Below, one piece after another: positions 44,998-52,921 of a stretch of 64,000 nt of DNA. Source of the stretch: Thalassotalea_B sp049613795 (GTDB lineage: Bacteria > Pseudomonadota > Gammaproteobacteria > Enterobacterales > Alteromonadaceae); NCBI GenBank assembly GCA_049613795.1, contig JBMZCX010000002.1, positions 19,523 to 83,522 of the forward strand, read 5' to 3'. The notes beneath the pieces are model-generated. The model had not been told where the DNA came from, did not search any database, and was given only the letters and a program-made list of their open reading frames with translations. A program made the translations under genes and the position numbers. How positions within the stretch are numbered: the stretch's first letter is position 1; each line of letters begins with the position of its first letter.

Positions 44998-46368
44998 TTA
45001 CCCCTTAAAAAATTCAATGGCCCTAAGCCTTGCAGGCTTATGTTCAACAATCGGTTTCCAATAACAGTTGAGGTCATGATCATTAATATATTTTTCAGGA
45101 AAATGTATATGTTTAACAGGGATATTTTTTAGTTCTGGTATGTATTTACGTATAAAACTTCCATCAGGATCAAATCTTTCGCTTTGCCTAATGGGATTAA
45201 ATACGCGAAAGTAAGGTTGAGCATCACACCCCGTGCTTGCAGCCCATTGCCATCCACCGTTATTCGCTGCTAAATCGCCATCAATTAGGTGCTGCATAAA
45301 GTACTGTTCGCCTAAGCGCCAATCAATCAATAAGTGCTTGGTTAAAAAGCTGGCAACAACCATCCGTAAACGATTATGCATCCATCCTGTTTGTTTTAAT
45401 TGCCTCATTGCGGCATCAACTAACGGGTAGCCTGTTTTACCATCGCACCAGGCTTGGAAATGCGCACTATCATGCCGCCATTTCATTCCTTTATATTTAC
45501 TATTGAACTCTTGGTGCTTGCATAGACGTTGTTCATGAAACATCAAATGGCGATAAAATTCTCGCCAAATAATTTCATTTAGCCATGAGAACACTTTAGT
45601 ATCTTTTGAATAAAGGAGGTCAGGATACCTATGCAATAGGGAATAAAGCACAAAGCGAGGGCTAATTGCACCAATAGCTAAATACGGTGAAATTCCTGAA
45701 GTCCCTTTAATGGCGGGTATGTCTCTATCATCATCATAATCAGTAATTTTTTCATTAAAAAAATGTGGCAGAAGCGAGCTTTCATAGGTATAACCTAATG
45801 GCCAGCATTTTGACACTCCCTGAGAATTCTCCTTAATGTTAGCAAGTGAACACCCTGGTAGTTTTCCTAAATAGTCAAACCCATTTTCTTGTACGCATTT
45901 TAACCACGCATTTTTAAAAGGGGTAAATACTTTAAACATCGTGCCAGATTTATTAAGTACTTTCCCTTTAGGTACGATAACGTCAGACTCAAATAAAACT
46001 AACGGTACCTCTTTAGCTATACAGGCGCTATCTCTTTGTTGCTCATTAAATTCTAGCTCGCTATTAGCAATAACTTCTTTAATGTTATGATCTGCACAAT
46101 ACGTGGCTAACCACTCAATTTGTTGTGAAAAGTCGTCAACAACGACTAACTCGAGTTCAATATTATGCTGAATGAGTTCAGCTTTAAGGGATCTTGCATG
46201 CCGCTTAATAAGGTCTATTTTAATTAACGACCAATCATGTAATTGCCATTGTTTTTCTGAAATAAAAAAAATAGCCTTACTTGCTCCAATAGAGTCATTA
46301 TTGCTAATAAAGTGGTGTAAGGCGGGGTTATCATGCGTTCTTAAATCATTACGAAACCAGTACAGCAA
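44998..46368 (-). CDS. phrB: Deoxyribodipyrimidine photolyase (class I CPD)
   Basis: The 456-residue enzyme repairs cyclobutane pyrimidine dimers with light, using FAD and an antenna chromophore. The start MLYWFRNDLRTHDNPAL and the FAD/DNA region WREFYRHL, TGWMHNRLRMVVASFLTKHL, DLAANNGGWQWAASTGCDA and FDPDGSFIRKYIPEL match E. coli PhrB closely. It lies downstream of the sigma/anti-sigma genes, consistent with photo-oxidative-stress control as known for Rhodobacter phrA. The 190 bp before it hold only a weak promoter-like match. Confidence 0.95.
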   Translation of the reverse strand: MLYWFRNDLRTHDNPALHHFISNNDSIGASKAIFFISEKQWQLHDWSLIKIDLIKRHARSLKAELIQHNIELELVVVDDFSQQIEWLATYCADHNIKEVIANSELEFNEQQRDSACIAKEVPLVLFESDVIVPKGKVLNKSGTMFKVFTPFKNAWLKCVQENGFDYLGKLPGCSLANIKENSQGVSKCWPLGYTYESSLLPHFFNEKITDYDDDRDIPAIKGTSGISPYLAIGAISPRFVLYSLLHRYPDLLYSKDTKVFSWLNEIIWREFYRHLMFHEQRLCKHQEFNSKYKGMKWRHDSAHFQAWCDGKTGYPLVDAAMRQLKQTGWMHNRLRMVVASFLTKHLLIDWRLGEQYFMQHLIDGDLAANNGGWQWAASTGCDAQPYFRVFNPIRQSERFDPDGSFIRKYIPELKNIPVKHIHFPEKYINDHDLNCYWKPIVEHKPARLRAIEFFKG

Positions 46369-46559
46369 AATAAGTCCTTAATTAATTAGGGGAGTTGTTA
46401 TTTCAAGCTTACGTTGTCTTAAATACTTGCTAATCAAGAGAGTAGCTACATTGCATATTTGTTCCCTGCGAACTTCTAATACCCAAATTAAGAGAATATT
46501 TAAAAGAACCCACGCGTAATAGAGAAAACTCAACAACTCATTGAGAAAGTGAAACAATA

Positions 46560-47519
46560 TTAATATGCATATCTAAGCCTAAGCTCGTCAGGATAAGGCG
46601 ATAAATATGCTTGCCGTGATAAATACTCTTTTGGGTATTGAAGTAAGTAATGCTTAATTAGCGTTAAAGGTGCAATAAGTGGCACTAATCCCTTACGGTA
46701 TGCGTCAATTTGCTCACACAACTCTTTTCTTTCATTAGCTGCCAAGTGCTTAGAAAAATACCCTTGAATATGCGACAAAGTATTCGCGTGTTTTTTACGT
46801 GTTGCTTGAACCTTTAATGCCGACATTAAACCAGAAATATATAACTTCGCCATCGCCTCCAGCGTTAAACTATTGTCAGCGAGCAATTGCCCTAACTGTT
46901 TATAGGCCACTAAATCATGACTCATCAACGTATATTTATATTGGCTATGAAAAACAGTTAGCTTATGTTTTGTTAACCCCGATAATTCAAGGTTTTGCCA
47001 ATGTTTATAAGTGTAAACCCGCGCAACAAAATTCTCCCTAATGAGAGGATCATTTAAACGACCATTCTCTTCACAAGGCAATAAAGGATTAGCCTGCATA
47101 ATTTCTTTTGCAAATGCGCCAACACCATCTGAGGCTAACGAGTTTCCCTCAGGCGAATAGACTTTTACACGCTCCATTCCGCAACTAGGGCTTTTTGCGC
47201 AAAAAACATATGCACTTAATGATGATGTCATTTTGGCTACTTTTTTACCATATTCACTCAATGCTTCTGTAACGTCACCACTACCATCGGGTCTTGCCAC
47301 AGAAATAATATCATTAGATTTTATTTGGCGAATGGTTGGTCTTGGTATCGGTAACCCGATAGCAACTTCAGGACAGAAAGATTGATAAGTAACATGTTGT
47401 CCTAATTCTTTAATACAAAAATTAGATGGCTTATTACTGGCATCAAACCTAACTTTCTCTCCAATTAAGCACGCACTAATACCAATAGTTAGCTCTTTTT
47501 TATCAACTTCATGAATCAT
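46560..47519 (-). CDS. DUF523 and DUF1722 (YbgA-like) two-domain protein
   Basis: About 319 residues from ATG 47519, which has a GAGGGG ribosome site; the in-frame ATG 24 bp earlier is less likely. The N-terminal DUF523 domain (about 10-155) has GISACLIGEKVRFD, a later SFCPEVAIGLPIPRP and AKSPSCGME cysteine motifs that could hold a metal or Fe-S centre. The C-terminal DUF1722/YbgA domain has HSQYKYTLMSHD and LPYP-like endings. YbgA is found next to photolyase in many bacteria including E. coli. DUF523 relatives include thiouracil desulfidases; the role here is unproven. Confidence 0.9.
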   Translation of the reverse strand: MIHEVDKKELTIGISACLIGEKVRFDASNKPSNFCIKELGQHVTYQSFCPEVAIGLPIPRPTIRQIKSNDIISVARPDGSGDVTEALSEYGKKVAKMTSSLSAYVFCAKSPSCGMERVKVYSPEGNSLASDGVGAFAKEIMQANPLLPCEENGRLNDPLIRENFVARVYTYKHWQNLELSGLTKHKLTVFHSQYKYTLMSHDLVAYKQLGQLLADNSLTLEAMAKLYISGLMSALKVQATRKKHANTLSHIQGYFSKHLAANERKELCEQIDAYRKGLVPLIAPLTLIKHYLLQYPKEYLSRQAYLSPYPDELRLRYAY

Positions 47520-47550
47520 AACTTTCCCCTCTGACCTGTTCATTTATTTG

Positions 47551-48237
47551 CTAATAAATTAATGAACCTATTGGATTTAGTAACTTGTTAATACCTTGAG
47601 TAAAATGTAAAGCGTCATTTGCAACAGTATAACACAAGCACCCATTTTTAGATTCTGGATGATGCTTATGTGTACCATCAAGCATAATAAAATCTCCTTT
47701 CACATACTCTCCGTAACCGTCATGAAAAGAGCCATCTAACAACAATGTTAATTCAAACCCTTTGTGAGTATGCTCAGGCACTGAGCCACCGGGCTGAATT
47801 TCAAGTAAACTGGTACGAATTTCGTCTTCATCAAGCTGAATACGTGCTCGAGATAGTTTTCCTATGTTTGCTGTTTTACCTAAAGCCATATTGTTTAATA
47901 CTTTAGGTAAGGGGTATGATTTATTATTAAAACTAATGGTCTTTTCAACACTAGGCTTAACCTCGTCAATATCGTTTGATGTCATAATACCTTTAGCCAT
48001 CGCTTCAAAATCAATTTCACTCAGTTCATTAACCACATCAGCGTCGTCAACAATAAACCGATCTAAAAAGGTCTCTTCGAAACTTTGCTCTGCCACTTGC
48101 TCCGTCAGCTGAGCAATTTGTTGTTGACATTTTGGACACATATCAGCATGGATAGCGACCGCCGCAGAAAGAGAAGCTGGTAAATCACCATTAACAAATG
48201 ATTTAATTAATTCAAAGGTAGGGTGGTGCTTAATCAT
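47551..48237 (-). CDS. chrR: ChrR-type anti-sigma factor (zinc and cupin domains)
   Basis: The 228-residue anti-sigma factor has the N-terminal zinc anti-sigma domain with ligands His5, His30, Cys34 and Cys37 (AIHADMCPKC). The C-terminal cupin domain (about 120-215) has PEHTHKGFE and the later HKHHPES that bind a second metal. In Rhodobacter, ChrR holds sigma-E until singlet oxygen or organic peroxide disables it. It overlaps the sigma gene by 8 bp, so stoichiometric coupled translation is expected. Confidence 0.94.
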   Translation of the reverse strand: MIKHHPTFELIKSFVNGDLPASLSAAVAIHADMCPKCQQQIAQLTEQVAEQSFEETFLDRFIVDDADVVNELSEIDFEAMAKGIMTSNDIDEVKPSVEKTISFNNKSYPLPKVLNNMALGKTANIGKLSRARIQLDEDEIRTSLLEIQPGGSVPEHTHKGFELTLLLDGSFHDGYGEYVKGDFIMLDGTHKHHPESKNGCLCYTVANDALHFTQGINKLLNPIGSLIY

Positions 48238-48847
48238 GATGTTCTCCTAACTGCATTTTAAGTTTCGCTAAGGCTAAACGTAAACGAGACTTTATCGTTC
48301 CTAGTGGCAAGTTTAAGTGTTCGGCAAGCTGCTCTTGCGACAATTCCATGAGGTAAAAGCCTTTAATTACTTGCTGTTGAGTTTCGGGAAGGTTATCGAT
48401 TACCGAAAGTAACTGTTGATTTTCTAGGTGATCATTAAAGGTGTCATCATCAGAAACCGTACTTTCGGCTAATGGCCAAATATCGTCACTTAAATTATCT
48501 TCTTTGTTACTTTTCATTTTTCGCAGCATGTCAAAAGTGACATTGCGCATTATGGTATAAACCCATGTTGTAGCAGCACCTTTGTCTTTGTTAAACATGT
48601 GTGATTTTTTCCAAACATTACTCATGGTTTCCTGTACGACCCCACTTGCTTGTGATTCGTTAGTAAATTTGCTGCGAGCAATATTTTGAATTTTAGGACC
48701 GAAAAATTTGAACAGACAAGTAAATGCATGTTGGTCGCGGGTTTTAGCAACGTCGTCAAGCCATTGACAAAGTTGAGGATGATTTATTATTTCTGACATT
48801 TGACTAGGTTTAGCATTTGTCGTATTGCATAGCAAATTAATTTGCAT
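48230..48847 (-). CDS. ECF sigma factor (RpoE/ChrR-type, ECF11-like)
   Basis: A 205-residue ECF sigma factor. Region 2 (about 40-110) includes QETMSNVWKKSHMFNKDKGAATTWVYTIMRNVTFDMLRK, and region 4 (about 140-200) has LPETQQQVIKGFYLMELSQEQLAEHLNLPLGTIKSRL. The partner is a ChrR-type anti-sigma, which places it in the ECF11 group. Start choice is uncertain: ATG 48847 lies about 39 bp from the motif TGATC-N16-CGTATT; Met at 48799 aligns well with relatives too. It probably drives its own operon. Confidence 0.93.
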   Translation of the reverse strand: MQINLLCNTTNAKPSQMSEIINHPQLCQWLDDVAKTRDQHAFTCLFKFFGPKIQNIARSKFTNESQASGVVQETMSNVWKKSHMFNKDKGAATTWVYTIMRNVTFDMLRKMKSNKEDNLSDDIWPLAESTVSDDDTFNDHLENQQLLSVIDNLPETQQQVIKGFYLMELSQEQLAEHLNLPLGTIKSRLRLALAKLKMQLGEHHD

Positions 48848-48885
48848 GGCATATCACCGAATTAACAATTAAAGATGTATTATTA

Positions 48886-48912
48886 AATACGGTGTGTCTG
48901 GAAAATAGATCA
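48886..48912 (-). promoter_or_regulatory. ECF11-like promoter of the sigma-factor operon
   Basis: On the minus strand TGATC (48912-48908) is followed after 16 nt by CGTATT (48891-48886). TGATC/CGTA is the element pair described for ECF11 sigma factors. It lies 39 bp upstream of the sigma gene, suggesting autoactivation. Confidence 0.72.
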
Positions 48913-48914
48913 CT

Positions 48915-49520
48915 TTATTTTAAAATAATTTTTTCTTGATGAATAATTGATTGTACAAAGTCTTTTGCTACTTCAAAACTATCGTCACAAACAAAAATCT
49001 TTTTTGTTTCATTCGCAATAGGTAAAAGCTCAAGCCACCTCGCAACTACCCAACAAGCATTGTCCAACTGTTTGTCTATATATAGTTCATTAAGCAGTGA
49101 GTTGCTCTTAAAAACGTTCCACAGTGATTGGGATAACATTTTTAAAGAAGACGCATTAATAACCCCAGCTGATGGGCTTAACTGTGACCAATTAGCGGTA
49201 GGTTCAATAGTAGCAAAACTCAAGCCATCGCTTTCTTGATAAAACGATGTCAGGTTAACTAACGACTTGCACTTAACATCAACTTCTAAAATGCCCTCAG
49301 GTCCTTGGTCAAAGTTAATCACTTCGACCCAACTCGCCCACTGTTCTTTGTGATTAATGTCTACAGTATTATCTTTATCAACAATAATAAACCCTCTTTG
49401 CTTCATTGCTATTGTAACTAAACGCAAATATTTCGCTTCAAACACCCTAATACGAGATATCCCCCCAGGAAGTATAAATATTGATAGTGGAAAAACAGGA
49501 ACAGCTTTGCTGTTATTCAT
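48915..49520 (-). CDS. LON substrate-binding-domain protein
   Basis: A 201-residue protein whose N terminus VPVFPLSIFILPGGISRIRVFEAKYLRLV is the LON N-terminal (substrate-binding) domain signature. The domain covers most of the protein, with no AAA or protease part, as in many stand-alone bacterial LON-domain proteins of unknown role. GAGGAG precedes the start. It lies between the FAS1 lipoprotein gene and the sigma gene in the same direction, so it belongs to the stress cluster by position. Confidence 0.86.
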   Translation of the reverse strand: MNNSKAVPVFPLSIFILPGGISRIRVFEAKYLRLVTIAMKQRGFIIVDKDNTVDINHKEQWASWVEVINFDQGPEGILEVDVKCKSLVNLTSFYQESDGLSFATIEPTANWSQLSPSAGVINASSLKMLSQSLWNVFKSNSLLNELYIDKQLDNACWVVARWLELLPIANETKKIFVCDDSFEVAKDFVQSIIHQEKIILK

Positions 49521-49695
49521 ATAAACTCCTCGCCGGGCGATTTGAACTCTTATGATAAAGTTTCTAACTACGTTAAAGAAAGTAAAGTGCTTTTAGTCAA
49601 ACTCATCAAGTAACGTTTTATCGTTACGGCGTTATTGCCTTTTTATACATACCTATATGCGTAAGCAGTCGGCTTTCTGAACAGTAAATAATAAT

Positions 49696-49720
49696 AAAAA
49701 AGCCCCTATATCCTAGGGGC
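49696..49720 (-). terminator. Intrinsic terminator of the FAS1 lipoprotein gene
   Basis: GCCCCTA/TAGGGGC stem, 5-nt loop and a T6 tract on the minus strand, about 50 bp past the stop. Confidence 0.9.
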
Positions 49721-49768
49721 AAAAGAAGTGGTGCAACACATCAATATTCTGCACCAAAGGGGTCTGAA

Positions 49769-51595
49769 CTATTCCATAATAACCATATCAACTACATGAA
49801 CAATACCGTTTGTTGCATAAATATCTTTAACAATAACTTTCGCATTGCCAATAACTAACATCCCTGTTTCTTCATCTATTGATACCTGTACTTTTGTACC
49901 TGACGCCATTGTTAACATAGTGCCATTAGCAGCATATGCAGATAACGAGTTAATACTAGCACCACTAACGACATGCGATAATAAGACATTAGTTAAAGCA
50001 TCAACATCAGCTAGCAATGTAGTAAGTACATCTGAATCAATTGCTGCAAAAGCATTATTCGTTGGAGCAAACACAGTGAAGGTTGAGCTTTCATCTGACA
50101 ACATGTCAACTAAGTTTGCTGCCGTTAACACGTCAACCAGTGTTGAAAAATTATCAGGATCTGCCAATGCAATTTCAGCAATATTATTTGTTGGGGTTTT
50201 CATCATTTCAGGTGGTAAAATTACGTTATCAACTACATGAATAACACCATTATCTGCCATTACATCAGCAGCACTAATTTTAGCGCCATTTGCAAATAAT
50301 GTTGAGTTTGCAAAAGAGAGTGAAATCATACTTCCATTGGCTGTAGTTACGCTATTACCTGCAGATTGAGCTAAGCTAATTGCTGCATCGGCTAGTACTT
50401 CGCCCGGCAATACATGATAAAGCAATATATTCGTTAGCTGTTCATTTGTAAGATTTTCAAGCGTACCAGCAGGTAATTTAGAAAAAGCTGCGTCAGTTGG
50501 CGCAAATACCGTGTAATCGTTGTCTAAATTAGCGAGCGTAATGTCTAAGCCTGTAGACTGTAATGCACTTGTTAAGATAGAGAAGCTTTCATTACTTGAT
50601 GCTATATCTACTAAGCTCATAGATGGCGCTGGAATTTCAACGTCAGCAACAATAACGGCATCAATTACATGAATAACACCATTAGCCGTGTAGATATCTT
50701 TCATTACAATATTTGCACCACCAAACGTTAGCATGTCGGTAGATGAGTTAATTGTTAATGGGATCATTGCACTTGAAGCAGTTTCTACCTCAGAACCATT
50801 TAAAGAGTAAGCTGTAATAGCGTCAACGGTACTTCCTACAACAACATGTTGTAGTAATATGCGAGATAAAACTTCTGGATTATTAAGTAAGGTATTAAGA
50901 GTTTCTTCACCGATTAATGCAAAAGCATCGTCTGTTGGTGCAAACACTGTAAATGTTTGGCTTTCGTCTGCCAATACTATATCTAAGTCAGTCGCCTGAA
51001 GCGCAGCCACTAATGTGGTGAAATTACCATTAGCAATGGCGGTTTCAACAATATTTTCTGTGGGTGTGGTTACTTCTTTAGGTGGTAAAAGTACTGCATC
51101 AATAACATGAATAATGCCATTATCTGTTTGGATGTCGGTAGTGATAACGGTCGAAGTATTTACCAGTAAACTTTCACCATCAAGTGATAGACCTATCGGG
51201 TCTCCATTAGTCATTTCAACCGTTGTTCCTACCAAACCAATTGCTGTTTCAGCATTTACTTCACCTGAAACCACATGATAGGTAAGTATATTAGATAGCG
51301 TATCAGTATCTGCGAGTAACGCGTTTATAGTGTCTTGGCCAAGTAATGCAAAGGCATCATCTGTTGGTGCAAAGACAGTAAATTTACTGCTGGTGTCAGC
51401 TAATGTTGTATCAAGGTTAGTTGCTTGCAATGCTGCTACTAGGGTGGTGAAATTGCCATTAGCCACAGCTACATCAACAATTGTTGTCGGAGCAATAACT
51501 TCTTCTACTGCATTCGGTTTTGAATCTTTGTCGTTACAGGCCTGTAACGAAAATACAGTTAATAGTGTTAAGCTTATTACTTTAAAGTTGTTCAT
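49769..51595 (-). CDS. Lipoprotein with four fasciclin (FAS1) domains
   Basis: A 608-residue protein with a lipoprotein signal (hydrophobic core, then LQAC at about residues 17-20). Four tandem FAS1 domains of about 140 residues follow (roughly 38-165, 182-312, 328-455 and 473-606). Each has an NFTTLV/FSILTSAL helix, TVFAPTDDAFA box and a HVVSG/VIHVIDAV ending; domains 1/2 and 4 are very alike, so they probably arose by internal duplication. FAS1 proteins act in adhesion or cell-surface interaction. A TGATC-N17-CGTATT motif upstream suggests it is under the local ECF sigma factor. Confidence 0.93.
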   Translation of the reverse strand: MNNFKVISLTLLTVFSLQACNDKDSKPNAVEEVIAPTTIVDVAVANGNFTTLVAALQATNLDTTLADTSSKFTVFAPTDDAFALLGQDTINALLADTDTLSNILTYHVVSGEVNAETAIGLVGTTVEMTNGDPIGLSLDGESLLVNTSTVITTDIQTDNGIIHVIDAVLLPPKEVTTPTENIVETAIANGNFTTLVAALQATDLDIVLADESQTFTVFAPTDDAFALIGEETLNTLLNNPEVLSRILLQHVVVGSTVDAITAYSLNGSEVETASSAMIPLTINSSTDMLTFGGANIVMKDIYTANGVIHVIDAVIVADVEIPAPSMSLVDIASSNESFSILTSALQSTGLDITLANLDNDYTVFAPTDAAFSKLPAGTLENLTNEQLTNILLYHVLPGEVLADAAISLAQSAGNSVTTANGSMISLSFANSTLFANGAKISAADVMADNGVIHVVDNVILPPEMMKTPTNNIAEIALADPDNFSTLVDVLTAANLVDMLSDESSTFTVFAPTNNAFAAIDSDVLTTLLADVDALTNVLLSHVVSGASINSLSAYAANGTMLTMASGTKVQVSIDEETGMLVIGNAKVIVKDIYATNGIVHVVDMVIME

Positions 51596-51625
51596 TTTTA
51601 TTCTCCCAATTTGATTACATTAGGT

Positions 51626-51653
51626 AATACGTTAAGCAATCAAAAAAAGATCA
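51626..51653 (-). promoter_or_regulatory. ECF11-like promoter of the FAS1 gene
   Basis: Minus-strand TGATC (51653-51649), 17-nt spacer and CGTATT (51631-51626), about 31 bp upstream of the FAS1 start. Nearly the same elements as before the sigma gene. Confidence 0.72.
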
Positions 51654-51688
51654 AAAAAAAGACCACAAAATAAACTATTTATTTTGTG
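51653..51688 (-). terminator. Terminator of the DUF2878-DUF3833 operon
   Basis: A perfect 11-bp stem CACAAAATAAA/TTTATTTTGTG with a 3-nt loop, then a short gap and a T8 tract on the minus strand. The T-run touches the -35 element of the FAS1 promoter. Confidence 0.8.
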
Positions 51689-51714
51689 ATCTTAAGCGTT
51701 TACGAGTCGTATAA
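51687..51714 (+). promoter_or_regulatory. Plus-strand ECF11-like motif
   Basis: TGATC (51687-51691), 16-nt spacer and CGTATAA (51708-51714) on the plus strand, pointing into the antisense side of the DUF3833 gene. No annotated plus-strand gene follows. It may be chance or an antisense/sRNA promoter. Confidence 0.4.
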
Positions 51715-51819
51715 TAATGGTTAAGTTGCTTTTCTTTGAAGCGACTTACACCAATTTCACTCAATTACTGCCCTGTTTTTCTGGTTAAAACTCTCCAAGT
51801 TTACGTTTCTCTTGTGAAT

Positions 51820-52371
51820 TTACAAACAAGTACGACCTTCATATTGTTTGTCAAAAAATAGTGTGATTTCGGCAACATCAACTCCTAATTTAGACATTGT
51901 GGTCGTATTCATCACTCTGTATTTGTCTAGTTGGTACATCCAATCATTCATTTTAACGAGGTAAGTGTCATCCTTAAGTGTAAGTTGTAGGTGATATTCA
52001 AGCTGGAATGCAAAGCCTTTATTTTTACCAACAGCAACACCTTCAACATCTTCAGCCGTTCCGTGGTAAGTTCCATCAGATTGATAAACCAGTGCCCAAT
52101 TTCTATAGGAGACTTCTCCGTCATCAAAATAAAACTTTTCCGCGAGTACACCATTATCACCTTGCCACTTGCCATTAAGCTCCACACAAAATCGACGTTC
52201 AACTTTATCGCTAAAATTTTTAATGATCCCCCATGCAATAACATCTCCGTTAAAATAAGATTGAATGTTAAATGCTGGCGATGTGTTTTCATACTCTTGA
52301 ATAGGATGAGAGCAACTTGAGAGTAAAAAAGCGCTCATCAAAGCTAATGCATATTTACTATTATTCTTCAT
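51820..52371 (-). CDS. DUF3833 family lipoprotein
   Basis: About 183 residues from ATG 52371, which overlaps the end of the preceding gene by 11 bp; an upstream TTG is not needed. The signal ends in a lipobox (LLSSC). The body has the DUF3833 pattern FNGDVIAWGIIKN, F-V-LNGKWQGDNGVLAEKFYFDDGE, and DDTYLVKMNDWMYQLDKYRVMN. The predicted location is the inner or outer membrane facing the periplasm. The fold may bind a lipid (inference). It ends an operon with DUF2878 and the chalcone-isomerase-like gene. Confidence 0.88.
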   Translation of the reverse strand: MKNNSKYALALMSAFLLSSCSHPIQEYENTSPAFNIQSYFNGDVIAWGIIKNFSDKVERRFCVELNGKWQGDNGVLAEKFYFDDGEVSYRNWALVYQSDGTYHGTAEDVEGVAVGKNKGFAFQLEYHLQLTLKDDTYLVKMNDWMYQLDKYRVMNTTTMSKLGVDVAEITLFFDKQYEGRTCL

Positions 52372-52921
52372 TTTTTGTATTCCCAATTAATTCTGCTCTT
52401 AAATTTCTTTGACTGGTATCTGGTGACAGCCATATTGATAAAAAAAGCTGACCAAATTCTTTTTCATCAACTAAGCCAATATACTCATCGTTGTAATAGA
52501 ACAACGATTGTTCGTCTTTTAGGTGCAGCGTTAACGTATCGCCAGCACGAATATTGGGCCATAGTTTTTCTAAAGCAGGAATAAATGCCTCATAACTTTT
52601 TTCAGGAATCTTTAAATGTTGCCATTGCTCTATCGTTCTTTCCAGTAAGTTTTCAGCACTTATGTCTTTTAAGTATGTTATTTTAAATACTAGAGTTTCT
52701 GGCTGACTTTCGCTTGAGTAGCTTCCTGACGGCGTATAGAGTGTACTTTGATATATATCCCAGAAAAGAACTGAAAACTTGGCAGTTCCCACTTTTTTAT
52801 AAGCAGACTCAATCATTTTTGTGGTCATTATGTTTTCATTTTTTATATTGAGCCCATTCGACGCTTCAGCTATGAGTGTTAAAGCAAACATTAAGAAAAC
52901 TAAAAGAAAACCCTTAATCAT
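52361..52921 (-). CDS. Exported chalcone-isomerase-like domain protein
   Basis: A 186-residue protein with a signal peptide (about 1-20, LLVFLMFALTLIAEA). The pattern VGTAKFSVLFWDIYQSTLYTPSGSYS, ALVFKITYLKDISAENLLERTIEQW and LWLSPDTSQRNLRAELIG fits the bacterial chalcone-isomerase-like family, which probably lacks the plant activity and may bind fatty acids. It overlaps DUF2878 by 8 bp and DUF3833 by 11 bp. Confidence 0.82.
   Translation of the reverse strand: MIKGFLLVFLMFALTLIAEASNGLNIKNENIMTTKMIESAYKKVGTAKFSVLFWDIYQSTLYTPSGSYSSESQPETLVFKITYLKDISAENLLERTIEQWQHLKIPEKSYEAFIPALEKLWPNIRAGDTLTLHLKDEQSLFYYNDEYIGLVDEKEFGQLFLSIWLSPDTSQRNLRAELIGNTKNEE

Noticed and set aside
49845..50240. Plus-strand open frame of 131 residues opposite the FAS1 gene
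   Set aside because: It is antisense to strongly conserved FAS1 coding sequence and has low-complexity Ser/Val/Thr composition, as shadow frames do.
51989..52320. Overlapping open frames in the DUF3833 gene on both strands
   Set aside because: The DUF3833 frame has a lipobox and family motifs; the others have neither and conflict with it.
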